NCBI GenBank assembly: GCA_964418595.1
Contig: CAYQMF010000155.1
Span: 1-13,036, forward strand
Source: CAYQMF01 sp964418595
Lineage (GTDB): Bacteria; Planctomycetota; UBA1135; UBA2386
Reading direction: 5' to 3'
DNA length: 13,036 nt
The stretch's first letter is position 1, and each line of letters starts with the position of its first letter. Shown in pieces: positions 1 to 7,366 of the stretch. Below the pieces are notes generated by a model. That model saw nothing but the letters and a program-made list of their open reading frames with translations, had not been told where the DNA came from and searched no databases. The position numbers and the translations under genes were made by a program.

Positions 1-528
1 GGCGGCGCGGGCCGCGGGATCTCGTTCGGCGGCCCGGCCGCGCCGGTGGCCCCTGCTGCGCCCACGGCTCCGGCGCCGACGGGACCCGTCGCAGGTCCGC
101 GTGGCGTCGCGGGCCTCGGTGCTGCGCAGCTCCCGACCACGACCGCGCCGGCGGTACGCGTGCGCCGTGCTCCCACCCCTGAAGCCACCGCGCCGGCGCT
201 CCCTGGGCCGAGCGGCCCCGCGCGTCGCGCGGCAGTCCGCGTTCTCGCCCCCGAGTCGATCGGGGCGCCGACCGCCCCGGCACCCATGGCGGTCCCCGTT
301 CCGCCCGCCAGCGTGCTCGCTCCGACTGCGCCGGAGCCTCCGGCCGCGCCGACCCGCGCGGAGAGCGCTGGTCCGCGTCCGCCGGTGCGGCGCGCCGTCG
401 CAGCGCCCGCGGTCGGCACGAACCTCGACTCGGAGGTCGACGGCCTGCGCCGCGAAGTGACGGAGTTGCGCGCCCTGTTGGAGCAGCTCCGCACGACCCT
501 GCAACAGCGCGGCAAGTCGAACAACTGA
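1..528 (+). CDS. C-terminal part of a Pro/Ala-rich protein with coiled-coil tail (5' end outside window)
   Basis: Frame 1 is open from the first base to a TGA at 526-528, so the true start lies upstream; the GTG at 46 is probably internal. The visible 175 residues are mostly Ala, Pro, Val and Arg in irregular PTAPAP-like runs with no fold-like pattern, suggesting a disordered region. The last 35 or so residues change character. They show a heptad-like spacing of Leu/Val (VDGLRREVTELRALLEQLR), which reads as a short coiled coil, and end in QQRGKSNN. This layout fits a linker plus an oligomerisation helix, but no family is recognisable and no function is assigned. The low-complexity body could be misread in frame, but the coiled-coil end, which makes good protein sense, supports this frame. 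The gene runs tail to tail with the hydrolase that ends at 624. Confidence 0.6.
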   Translation, partial: GGAGRGISFGGPAAPVAPAAPTAPAPTGPVAGPRGVAGLGAAQLPTTTAPAVRVRRAPTPEATAPALPGPSGPARRAAVRVLAPESIGAPTAPAPMAVPVPPASVLAPTAPEPPAAPTRAESAGPRPPVRRAVAAPAVGTNLDSEVDGLRREVTELRALLEQLRTTLQQRGKSNN

Positions 529-555
529 CTCCCGGGAGTCGGGCCGCCTAGGCGG
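527..555. repeat. Two perfect palindromes at a convergent gene junction
   Basis: GACTCCCGGGAGTC (527-540) is a perfect 14-bp palindrome that begins inside the TGA stop codon. CCGCCTAGGCGG (544-555) is a perfect 12-bp palindrome three bases later. They occupy the gap between the plus-strand gene ending at 528 and the minus-strand gene ending at 624. Neither has a loop or a following U tract, so they are not textbook intrinsic terminators. They could be a bidirectional 3'-end structure or protein-binding sites. The rest of the gap (556-623) shows nothing distinct. Confidence 0.5.
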
Positions 556-623
556 GGCGCGCGCCTTCCGCCATCGACATCGCACTTGGCCGGCGGCCTC
601 GCTTCCCTGTCACGGTCGCGCGC

Positions 624-1541
624 TCAGGGCGCGTTCGCAAACCACCGGCAGGCACGGTCGATCAAGCGCACGCGCTCGGGGAAGCCCACGTGCCCGCCCG
701 CCGCGATCCACTCCACGCGCAGGTGCGGAGTCTGCGCGGGCAGCGCGCGGCGCACGTCGCTCGCGCGCACCATCGGATCGGCCTCCGCCTGCAGCATGAG
801 CGCGGGCACGTTGAGGTGGGGGAGAGCGGTCGCGGCCGAAGCCCGCGCGTAGTAGTCGGCCACGTCGCGGAAGCCGAACCGCGGCACCACCGTGCAGGCA
901 TCCCACGCGTGCAGCGTGCGTACGGCCAGCACCTCGCGCAGGGGCGTGGGCGCGTTGCCGCGGCGCGCGCTCGCGCGGTAGATCTGCTTCAGGCCGCGCA
1001 GGATGTGCCGGCGATACGGCCAGCTCGATGCGCGGTCGAGGTGGCGCTGCGCCGCGAACAGGTCGATCGGCGCGCACACCGCAGCCACCGCGCGCACCTG
1101 GCTCGGCGGCGGGTCGGCGGCGAAGCGCAGGGCCAGATGCCCGCCCAGCGAGAAGCCCAGCACGAACACGCGCTCGAAGCGGCGCGCCTCCGCCGAGCCC
1201 ACCGCGGCGTGCAGGTCGGCGGTGAGTGCGGCGTGGTAGAGGCCTTCGCCCTGCAGGTCGGCGCCGCGGGGCGGCACGACCAGCGACGACCACCCTGCGC
1301 GCCGAAGGTCGCGCACCGCGCGGCGCACGTACACGCTGCCGGCGTTGCCGCCGAGCCCGGGCACCACCACGACGAGGCCGGGGCTCGCGGCGGCGAGACG
1401 CAGCTCCCCGGTCAGTCGCACCGCGCCGTGCAGGGGATCCTGCAGGGTCGTCTCCCACGGCAGCCCCGCCGGCGCGCGCGTCCGCCACAGGGCGTCGCTC
1501 ACGTTCGGCCAGATCGTCCAGAGATGCGCGGCGAGACCCAT
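624..1541 (-). CDS. Alpha/beta hydrolase, YheT/EMB8-like
   Basis: The 305-residue protein has the full catalytic layout of an alpha/beta-fold serine hydrolase. A PGLGG turn at residues 61-65 is the oxyanion-side loop. The nucleophile elbow GFSLGG has Ser131, an acid lies in QAEADPMV (Asp255), and the base is in AGGHVGF (His284). The PxLGG turn, the GFSLGG elbow and the length match the YheT family (COG0429), putative cytoplasmic esterases/acyltransferases of unknown physiological substrate. The start at 1541 gives MGLAAHLWTIWP. A longer reading from 1625 adds 28 Arg-rich residues, would place its ATG on top of the opposite gene's ATG, and would run through the possible promoter at 1611-1616, so I prefer the shorter form. 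It is divergent from the acyl-CoA ligase, which hints at related lipid or ester metabolism (inference). Confidence 0.85.
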   Translation of the reverse strand: MGLAAHLWTIWPNVSDALWRTRAPAGLPWETTLQDPLHGAVRLTGELRLAAASPGLVVVVPGLGGNAGSVYVRRAVRDLRRAGWSSLVVPPRGADLQGEGLYHAALTADLHAAVGSAEARRFERVFVLGFSLGGHLALRFAADPPPSQVRAVAAVCAPIDLFAAQRHLDRASSWPYRRHILRGLKQIYRASARRGNAPTPLREVLAVRTLHAWDACTVVPRFGFRDVADYYARASAATALPHLNVPALMLQAEADPMVRASDVRRALPAQTPHLRVEWIAAGGHVGFPERVRLIDRACRWFANAP

Positions 1542-1610
1542 GACCTGGCAGGTGAGCGTGGCGCGGTGGCGTAGCCGAAGCAACAGCGCGGCAACGCGCC
1601 GCCGCCGCGC

Positions 1611-1616
1611 TATACC
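1611..1616 (+). promoter_or_regulatory. Possible -10 box for a leaderless acyl-CoA ligase transcript
   Basis: TATACC lies seven bases before the ATG at 1624 in otherwise GC-rich DNA. At that spacing transcription would start at or next to the start codon, giving a leaderless mRNA. This agrees with the lack of any Shine-Dalgarno-like sequence in front of this gene. No convincing -35 box is visible upstream, so this is a suggestion only. Confidence 0.3.
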
Positions 1617-1623
1617 ACTCGCC

Positions 1624-3255
1624 ATGCGTGGCCTGATGATGGACTACCCGCTCGTGCTGCCGAGGATCCTCGAGCGCGCGGAGCGCGTCTTCCCCCACAA
1701 GGAGATCGTGAGCCGCCGCGCCGATGCCAGCGTCGCGCGCAGCACCTACGGCGACCTCGGCGTGCGCGTGCGTCGCCTCATGCGCGCACTGCACGACCTC
1801 GGCGTGCGGCGCGGCGATCGCGTGGCGACGCTGGCGTGGAACCACACCCAGCACCTCGAGCTGTACTTCGCCATCCCCTGCATCGGCGCAGTGCTGCACA
1901 CGGTCAACGTGCGGCTGGGCGACGATCAGATCCGCTACCTGCTCGAACACGCGCAGGACAAGGTCGTGTTCACCGACGCGATCTTCGCGCCGAAGTTGGC
2001 AGCGATGCGCGCCGGTCTGCCCGACGTGCAGCACTTCGTGGTGATCGACGACGCCGGCAAGGGCGCGTCGTCGCCGCTGGCGCCGTGCCTCGACTACGAG
2101 GCGCTGCTCGCGGCGGCGCCGGAGGCCAAGGGCTTCCCGGAACTCGACGAGGACGAACCCGCGGGGCTCTGCTACACGTCCGGCACCACCGGCGAGCCGA
2201 AGGGCGTGCTGTACTCGCACCGGTCCACGTTCCTGCACGCGATGGGCGTGGCGATGGCCGATTCGCTCGGCATCGGCGAGGCGGATGCACTGCTGCCGGT
2301 GGTGCCGATGTTCCACGTCAATGCGTGGGGCACGCCGTACGCGTGTGCGCTCACCGGCGCGCGGCAGGTGATGCCGAACCTGCACCTGCAGGGCCGACCG
2401 CTGGTCGAACTGATGGCGAACGAGAAGGTCACCATCGCCGCCGGTGTGCCCACCGTGTGGGCGCTGGTGCTGCAGCTCTTGAAGAAGGAACCCGACTGGG
2501 ATCTGTCGGCCCTGCACACCGTGGTCGTGGGCGGCTCCGCCGCACCACGTTCGATGCTCGAGGCCTTCGATGCGCTGGGCAAGCGCGTCATCCACGCATG
2601 GGGCATGACCGAGACATCGCCGGTGGGGACGGTCGCACGCATCAACTCGGCGGCGGGCGCGTTGCCTGCCTCGGACCAGATGCGCTACCGGCTCAAGCAG
2701 GGCGTGCCTGTGCCGCTGGTCGAGGTCAAGGCCGTCGATGCCAAGGGCCAAGAGCTGCCGCGCGATGGCAAGGCCGCCGGCGAGATGTGCATCCGCGGTC
2801 CGTGGATCGTGTCGGGCTACTACCGCAACGACGCCGCGACCAAGGCGGCGATGACCGGCGACGGGTGGTTCAAGACCGGCGACATCGTCACCATCGATCC
2901 GCTCGGCTACGTGGAGATCGTCGATCGGGTGAAGGACGTCATCAAGACGCGCGGCGAGTGGGTGTCGAGCGTCGCCATGGAGAACGCCACGCTCGGGATT
3001 CGCGGCGTCGCCGACGCCGCGGTCGTCGGTCGCACCGACGCGCTGCGCGGCGAGGCGCCGGTCCTGTTCGTGGTGCGCGATCCCGCGTTCACGCCGGCGG
3101 TCACCGCGCAGGCGATCCTCGACGGTCTCGGCACCAGCTTCGAGAACTGGCAGGTGCCCAAGCCGGCGGACGTGCTCTTCGTCGACGCGATCCCCAAGAC
3201 CGGCGTCGGCAAGATCGACAAGAAGGCTCTGCGCGCGCGGTTCGCCGAGGGGTGA
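1624..3255 (+). CDS. Fatty acyl-CoA ligase (AMP-forming, medium/long-chain type)
   Basis: The 543-residue enzyme activates a carboxylic acid with ATP to an acyl-adenylate and then transfers it to CoA. All core ANL-superfamily motifs are readable: the phosphate-binding loop YTSGTTGEPKGV from residue 184, WGMTETSP from 326, GWFKTGD with the ribose-binding Asp420, the hinge region IVDRVKDVIKTRGEWVSS, and the C-terminal PKTGVGKIDK with the catalytic Lys530. The start MRGLMMDYPL...FPHKEIVSR and the full length are those of the AlkK/FadD-like fatty acid ligases, so the substrate is probably a medium or long-chain fatty acid; chain length cannot be read. The frame is open for 93 codons upstream, but homology to the family N-terminus fixes the ATG at 1624. 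It is divergent from the YheT-like hydrolase and most likely cytoplasmic or peripheral to the membrane. Confidence 0.93.
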   Translation: MRGLMMDYPLVLPRILERAERVFPHKEIVSRRADASVARSTYGDLGVRVRRLMRALHDLGVRRGDRVATLAWNHTQHLELYFAIPCIGAVLHTVNVRLGDDQIRYLLEHAQDKVVFTDAIFAPKLAAMRAGLPDVQHFVVIDDAGKGASSPLAPCLDYEALLAAAPEAKGFPELDEDEPAGLCYTSGTTGEPKGVLYSHRSTFLHAMGVAMADSLGIGEADALLPVVPMFHVNAWGTPYACALTGARQVMPNLHLQGRPLVELMANEKVTIAAGVPTVWALVLQLLKKEPDWDLSALHTVVVGGSAAPRSMLEAFDALGKRVIHAWGMTETSPVGTVARINSAAGALPASDQMRYRLKQGVPVPLVEVKAVDAKGQELPRDGKAAGEMCIRGPWIVSGYYRNDAATKAAMTGDGWFKTGDIVTIDPLGYVEIVDRVKDVIKTRGEWVSSVAMENATLGIRGVADAAVVGRTDALRGEAPVLFVVRDPAFTPAVTAQAILDGLGTSFENWQVPKPADVLFVDAIPKTGVGKIDKKALRARFAEG

Positions 3256-3363
3256 CCCTGCGGCGGCGCAGGCTCCTCGCACTGCTCTGTCACTTCTTCG
3301 AGTCGCGGTGAAGTCCGACCGAACGGGCTACGACCTGGAGGCGCAGAGGGCGGACAGGGCAGG

Positions 3364-3481
3364 GGCTCGGGCTGAGGCTCGGGCTCGTTGGGACCTGCTG
3401 ACGTGGGTTGCTGGTCTCCTCTCCACGCCACCGTCTCGTTCGTTCCCCAAACCCGTGCCTGGACGAGCCTGAGCCCGAGCC
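3364..3481. repeat. Inverted repeat with 18-bp arms, GGCTCGGGCT motif
   Basis: The left arm at 3364-3381 (GGCTCGGGCTGAGGCTCG) and the right arm at 3464-3481 are reverse complements at 17 of 18 positions. They flank 82 bases of less GC-extreme sequence. Each arm is itself built from repeated GGCTCGGGCT units, and a further GCCCGAGCCCGA copy lies at 3521-3532. The structure could be a small non-autonomous element, a folded 3' UTR, or a remnant of a duplicated palindrome; no transposase or target-site duplication is evident. Confidence 0.55.
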
Positions 3482-3482
3482 A

Positions 3483-3517
3483 GCCGGTGCTCCGCGCCGG
3501 CGGCGCGGAGCACCGGC
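3483..3517. terminator. Perfect 16-bp GC-rich hairpin, possible bidirectional terminator
   Basis: GCCGGTGCTCCGCGCC (3483-3498) is the exact reverse complement of 3502-3517, leaving a three-base GGC loop. Such a stem would be extremely stable in RNA from either strand. It lies between two converging genes, 228 bases past the plus-strand stop and 225 bases past the minus-strand stop. No U-tract follows on either side, so intrinsic termination is plausible but unproven; pausing, RNA protection or a protein-binding site are alternatives. Confidence 0.55.
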
Positions 3518-3741
3518 GAAGCCCGAGCCCGAACACGCCGATGGACGTAACTCCAGCGCCACCGGGATCACGCTGCGCGGGGGCCACGGCCGTTGGATCC
3601 ACTGGACCACCGCCGGACCCGCAAACCGTCAACGGATCCACCGGCACCGAAGGCGGGCTCAGGCCTTGGGTGGCGATCGAGCGAACCCGGACACGGGTTT
3701 CGCGAAGCGCTCCAGGTGGTCACCAGCGCCAGGCGCACGTG

Positions 3742-4545
3742 CTAGGCCTTGCGCGCGGTCTTCTTGCCAGCCTTCTTCGCCGGCTTCTTCGTCGTCGCCT
3801 TCTTCGCGTGCGCCTTCTTGGTTGGCGCAGCCTTGCGCGCACGCGCCGCAGCGACGCTCGCCGGTCGTCCCTTGGCTCGCTCCGCCCGATACGTCGTCAC
3901 GCGGCGGATGTAGTCGGCGGCGGCCGGCGTCTGGCATCCCGTCTCGCCGTGGTCGACGCGCACCGTGCCGATACGCTCGGCCACGCCGATCGCCGCCGCG
4001 CGCAGGGTCTCGTCGCTCGCGCCAATCGCGATCAGCGCGCCGTTCATCGCGTAGCGCGTGCGGTTCGGCATGCCGTGGATGTTGTGCTCGATGTAGTGCA
4101 GCAGGTCGCGGAGCTCCTCCTCCGCGAGCCGATCCTGCGGCGCGAGCTTCTGCACGAGGTCGAACGCCACCGTCGAGCGCCACTCGTCCATGGCGTGAAC
4201 CCATGCGTGCAGGCACTGCACCGCATCCGGACATCCGGCCGCGAGGCCGGCGACCTCGTCGGCCAGCACGTAGTTGTCGACGTCGGCCACCCAGCGCGAC
4301 AGACGCTGCAGCGTGGTCCTGGTCCGGCTCGCCACGCGCGCCGCGAGCATCCGGGCGTCGTGGTTGCCCGTGGCCCAGAGCTGCTCGGCGAGATCGTCGT
4401 CTTCGCCGATCGCGCGGTGCAGGCGGCCGAGTTCGCGGAAGCTCACGCCGAACATCGGCTCGCGGATGCCATGCCGCGGGTAGACCTTGCGGTTCTGCGC
4501 AGTGCCGACGGCGCGCAGTTGGGCGAGCGCGTTCTCGAGGTTCAT
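3742..4545 (-). CDS. DNA alkylation repair protein, AlkD-like, with histone-H1-like C-terminal tail
   Basis: The 267-residue protein begins MNLENALAQLRAVGT and continues NRKVYPRHGIREPMFGVSFRELG and LWATGNHDARMLA. These match bacterial AlkD-type DNA alkylation repair proteins (PF08713/COG4912), all-helical HEAT-like glycosylases acting on alkylated purines. The HEAT body covers about residues 1-225, through WVADVDNYVLADE and PNRTRYAMNGALIAIG. I cannot confirm each catalytic residue by eye. The last 30 residues have 12 Lys in KKA/KKP/KKT steps, like a histone H1 tail, which is not part of the usual AlkD fold and probably adds non-specific DNA binding. The ATG overlaps the TGA of the upstream DUF1579-like gene by four bases (ATGA), indicating translational coupling, and this overlap also fixes the start. 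The longer upstream open frame is a shadow of that gene. Confidence 0.85.
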   Translation of the reverse strand: MNLENALAQLRAVGTAQNRKVYPRHGIREPMFGVSFRELGRLHRAIGEDDDLAEQLWATGNHDARMLAARVASRTRTTLQRLSRWVADVDNYVLADEVAGLAAGCPDAVQCLHAWVHAMDEWRSTVAFDLVQKLAPQDRLAEEELRDLLHYIEHNIHGMPNRTRYAMNGALIAIGASDETLRAAAIGVAERIGTVRVDHGETGCQTPAAADYIRRVTTYRAERAKGRPASVAAARARKAAPTKKAHAKKATTKKPAKKAGKKTARKA

Positions 4546-5636
4546 GGGGTCTTCTTGTCGACGCGGTAGGCGCCGGTCGACTGCGAACGGTCGTAGGTCA
4601 GGGTCATGCGCAGGTTTCGCGTGCCGGTGCTGAAGTCGATCGTCTGCACGCGCTGGTGCTCCGTCGGCCATGCCAGCGTCTCGTGCCGGCGTTGCTTCTG
4701 TCCGACCTTGTCGGTGCTCGTGCCGTGCATGGTGAGGAGGTCGGCCTTCTCGTCGTAGTGGCCGGTGAGCTCTGCGAAGCCCGTGGACGCCGAGTCGATC
4801 CAGTACGAGACGAACAGGTTCGTCGAGACGTCGTACCCCCAGAGGCGATGTCCCTCGAAGGCGCCCGCGCCGTCGTGGAAGTCGGACCAGTACCAACCGC
4901 CCCCGCACACCGCCGCGACCTGCTCGCGCGCCGGGACCTTCAGGCCCTCGGGCAGCTCCATGCTGCACGTCCACGTGCCCGGCAGGCGACGCAGCACGGC
5001 GGCCATCGGGTGCGTCGCGGGCGGCGGCTCGGCGGCGACCTTCATCGTGCCGGTGGCGCCAGCCGCCGGGGCCGGAGTGGGCGCGGCAGTCGGCGCCGCG
5101 CCCGGCTCGCTCGCCCGCGTGCGCTCGATGCGCATGACCTCCGTCTCCTTGCCGTCGGGTCCGTTGCCGTAGCCGATCTGCAGGGAGTGATCCGCGTCCT
5201 GCCAGGTGAACACCGACCGCGACGGCCCGTCGCCGGCGACGGTCTTCAGCTCCAGAGTCTTGGTCGCCGGGTCATAGCTGCCTTCCGTGCGCGCCACCGA
5301 CGGGCTCTGCGAGTCGATGAAGATCCCCACGTACTTGTTCGCCGCGGTCTCGAAGCCCAGCACGCTGAGACCCTCGAGGGCCTGCCCGGCGAAGGTGCCC
5401 TGCACGATCGACTGCAGCCACAGCCCACCGCACACGACGGTGGCGCGCTGGGTCGCGGTGAACTCGATCGGCTGCGCGGCGCCGGACGCGACCATCGTCA
5501 CCTTGCAGGTCCAGGTGCCCGCGAACTGGGCGAGGATCCGGTGTTGGTCGGTGACGAGGGATGGCGGCGCGCCGCCGGCTTGCGCGGTGATCGGCAGCAG
5601 GAGGAGGAGCGGGACGAGCGTCTGGATCGCGTGCAT
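4542..5636 (-). CDS. Secreted protein with two tandem DUF1579-like domains
   Basis: The 364-residue protein starts with a Sec signal peptide (MHAIQTLVPLLLLLPITAQA, cleavage near residue 20). Residues about 35-172 and 213-349 are two copies of one domain. Both open with GTWTC, continue to a V/A-VCGG-W block, then a GxxV/YD/FET-N-(Y/F)V block, an IDS motif and a (Y/H)YD block. This order resembles DUF1579, a lipocalin-like beta-barrel family of unknown function. An Ala/Pro/Thr linker (about 173-210) joins them. Each copy keeps a Cys pair (Cys44/Cys69 and Cys224/Cys244), consistent with one disulfide per domain outside the cytoplasm. It is the first gene of a two-gene operon whose second gene is the cytoplasmic AlkD-like repair protein. 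The start lies 120 bases from the divergent M28 peptidase gene. A ligand-binding role is only a guess from the fold class. Confidence 0.8.
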   Translation of the reverse strand: MHAIQTLVPLLLLLPITAQAGGAPPSLVTDQHRILAQFAGTWTCKVTMVASGAAQPIEFTATQRATVVCGGLWLQSIVQGTFAGQALEGLSVLGFETAANKYVGIFIDSQSPSVARTEGSYDPATKTLELKTVAGDGPSRSVFTWQDADHSLQIGYGNGPDGKETEVMRIERTRASEPGAAPTAAPTPAPAAGATGTMKVAAEPPPATHPMAAVLRRLPGTWTCSMELPEGLKVPAREQVAAVCGGGWYWSDFHDGAGAFEGHRLWGYDVSTNLFVSYWIDSASTGFAELTGHYDEKADLLTMHGTSTDKVGQKQRRHETLAWPTEHQRVQTIDFSTGTRNLRMTLTYDRSQSTGAYRVDKKTP

Positions 5637-5720
5637 CGGTCGGTTCTCGAGAAGATGTCCTTGTACCGGTTGGGGCGGGGGGCCGAAACCGTGGATCGCG
5701 GCGTCGCGGCGCGGTCAGGC

Positions 5721-5726
5721 TATGCT
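5721..5726 (+). promoter_or_regulatory. Possible -10 box for the M28 peptidase gene
   Basis: TATGCT, five of six matches to TATAAT by position and class, stands in the 120-bp region between the divergent DUF1579-like and peptidase genes. A start about seven bases downstream would leave a leader of roughly 24 bases before the ATG at 5757. No clear -35 box and no Shine-Dalgarno sequence are seen. Confidence 0.25.
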
Positions 5727-5756
5727 CGCCGCGCCGCCCCCGCTGTCCATCGCCGC

Positions 5757-7322
5757 ATGCATTTGCCGTTCCCCCTGCGCCCTCTCCGGCTCGCGCCGCT
5801 CTTGCTCCTGGGCGCCCTCGCGGCGCAGGACCCCGCGCCGACGCCGAAGCCGGCTTCGCAGGTCCCCGCCGACGCCCCGAAGGGGATCGCCACGATCACC
5901 AAGGAGAGCCTCTTCAAGCACGCCGCCGTGCTCGCGTCGGACGCGCTCGGCGGGCGCTACACCGGCAGCGAAGGCCAGATCGAGGCGGCCAACTACATCG
6001 CCACGCACTTCGAGCGCGTGGGGCTGCAGCCGCTCGGCGAGCGCACCGCGAAGGGCTGGGAGTTCCTGCAGCGCTACCCGGTGGCACGCACGGAGCTGGA
6101 TGCGAAACGCACGAAGCTCACCATCGGCAGCAAGGAGTTCGCCGCCGGGTTCGCGGTCGTGCCCGGCAAGAAGCCGGGACCGGTCGACCTGCGCGGTCGC
6201 TTCGTGTGGTGTGGGACCGGCGCGAGCGAGACGCTGCCCGCGGGCCTTGGCGGCGCGATCCCGGTGGTGGTGATGGCGGGCACCGGGGGCCAAGGCCGGG
6301 CACTGCGCGACGGATTCCGGGCCATGGGCATCACGCGCGCGCTCGAGGACAAGGGCGCGAAGGCCGTGGTCTACTGCCTGCTCGACGACACCGGCGCCGC
6401 CGCGGAGGCGTTCAACTACAGCGGACTCCTCGCCGGCAAGCCCATGTTGCGCTACGGCAACGGCGGGCGCGGCCTGCCGGAGCAGGCGGTGCCGGCGATG
6501 ATCGTCAATCGCACGATCAGCACGGAGCTGCTGGCAGCGCTCGGCATCACGCTGGTCGACGGCGAGCCGAAGGAACAAAAGACCCTCAAGCGGGCGAGCG
6601 GCCGCGTGCAGATCCTCGTGAAGGAGGAGCCCAAATCGTTCGCGCTCAACGTCGTCGCCTTCGCGGAAGGGAGCGACCCGCAGCTCAAGAACGAGGCCGT
6701 CGTGTTCTCTGCGCACATGGATCACATGGGCACGCGCATCGACGGCGACGTGTTCAACGGTGCCGACGACAACGCGTCGGGTTCGTCGGGCCTGCTCGAA
6801 CTCGCCGAGGCGTTCGGCAAGGGCGACCGCCCGGCGCGCAGCGTCCTGTTCGTCTCGGTGTCCGGCGAAGAGGAGGGCCTGTGGGGCTCGCATTGGTTCT
6901 CCGAGAATCCGACCTGGCCGCTGCAGAAGATCGTCGCCGACATCAACATCGACATGATCGGACGCGTCGCCGACCTCTCCGGCCCGCGCGGGATCTCCGT
7001 GACCCCGAGCTTCTCGCACAACGAGTTCAACACGCTGGTGCGCGACGCCGTGCGCATGGGCAGCGCGCTCGGCGTGACCGAGTTCACCAGCGGCGACAAG
7101 TTCTACCAGCGCAGCGATCACTACAACTTCGCACGCAAGGGCATCCCCGTCGTGTTCTTCTGCGATGGCGAGCACGAGGACTACCACAAGGTCACCGACC
7201 ACGCCGACAAGCTCGACTACGAGAAGATGGAGCTGATCACGCGGCTCGCCTACTGGGTGGGCTTCGCCGCCGCCGACGCGCGCGAGCGCCCCAAGGCGCT
7301 GGGTTCGCAGTCGGGGTGGTGA
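5757..7322 (+). CDS. Exported zinc aminopeptidase, M28 family, with PA-like insert
   Basis: The 521-residue protein removes N-terminal residues from peptides using two zinc ions. A signal peptide (MHLPFPLRPLRLAPLLLLGA, ending LAAQ) sends it out of the cytoplasm. All M28 metal and catalytic motifs are present: AHMDH (His320, Asp322), NGADDNASG (bridging Asp in 337-338), the catalytic/zinc pair in SGEEEGLWGS (Glu371-373), NIDMIGR (Asp399), and YHKVTDH (His477). Residues about 120-290, with AIPVVVMAG and AVPAMIVN, fit a protease-associated (PA) type domain before the catalytic core, as in several secreted M28 enzymes. The frame is open far upstream, but the signal peptide and conserved start fix the ATG at 5757. 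Substrate preference cannot be read. It is divergent from the DUF1579-like operon and converges on the PHP hydrolase gene. Confidence 0.93.
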   Translation: MHLPFPLRPLRLAPLLLLGALAAQDPAPTPKPASQVPADAPKGIATITKESLFKHAAVLASDALGGRYTGSEGQIEAANYIATHFERVGLQPLGERTAKGWEFLQRYPVARTELDAKRTKLTIGSKEFAAGFAVVPGKKPGPVDLRGRFVWCGTGASETLPAGLGGAIPVVVMAGTGGQGRALRDGFRAMGITRALEDKGAKAVVYCLLDDTGAAAEAFNYSGLLAGKPMLRYGNGGRGLPEQAVPAMIVNRTISTELLAALGITLVDGEPKEQKTLKRASGRVQILVKEEPKSFALNVVAFAEGSDPQLKNEAVVFSAHMDHMGTRIDGDVFNGADDNASGSSGLLELAEAFGKGDRPARSVLFVSVSGEEEGLWGSHWFSENPTWPLQKIVADINIDMIGRVADLSGPRGISVTPSFSHNEFNTLVRDAVRMGSALGVTEFTSGDKFYQRSDHYNFARKGIPVVFFCDGEHEDYHKVTDHADKLDYEKMELITRLAYWVGFAAADARERPKALGSQSGW

Positions 7323-7366
7323 GCGGGTCTCTGCTCGCGGCCCCCTTCTGCTGCTTCCGTCTGTCT

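Larger units (their letters stand above)
3256..3741. other. Non-coding convergent gap with inverted repeats
   Basis: This 486-bp gap separates the converging acyl-CoA ligase and AlkD-like genes. Open frames through it (in several frames, both strands) are low-complexity and look like GC-rich shadows. It holds an 18-bp inverted repeat (3364-3381 with 3464-3481), a perfect 16-bp hairpin (3483-3517), another GCCCGAGCCCGA block at 3521-3532, and two direct copies of GGATCCACYGG (3595-3605 and 3634-3644). The last 95 bases before the minus-strand stop show nothing distinct. Confidence 0.6.

Noticed and set aside
1623..1626. CATG giving face-to-face overlapping ATG codons for the hydrolase and acyl-CoA ligase (similar at 8931-8934)
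   Set aside because: Any ATG preceded by C creates a reverse ATG. In both places a downstream start gives a better N-terminus (signal peptide at 8846; removal of an Arg-rich extension at 1541).
610..3282. 890-codon minus-strand open frame across the hydrolase and acyl-CoA ligase genes
   Set aside because: It is antisense to two well-supported genes and consists of His/Arg/Ala-rich low-complexity sequence typical of shadow frames in GC-rich DNA.
3364..3532. CRISPR-like array reading of the GGCTCGGGCT repeats
   Set aside because: The units are short, irregular and overlapping, with no spacers of constant length and no cas genes nearby.
3388..4569. 393-codon plus-strand open frame opposite the AlkD-like gene
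   Set aside because: Composition is Arg/His/Val-rich without any domain; the opposite strand shows a clear AlkD-like protein.
3408..5756. Long N-terminal extension of the M28 peptidase frame through the AlkD and DUF1579 region
   Set aside because: It is low-complexity Arg/Pro/Ala sequence antisense to two real genes; the signal peptide at 5757 marks the true start.
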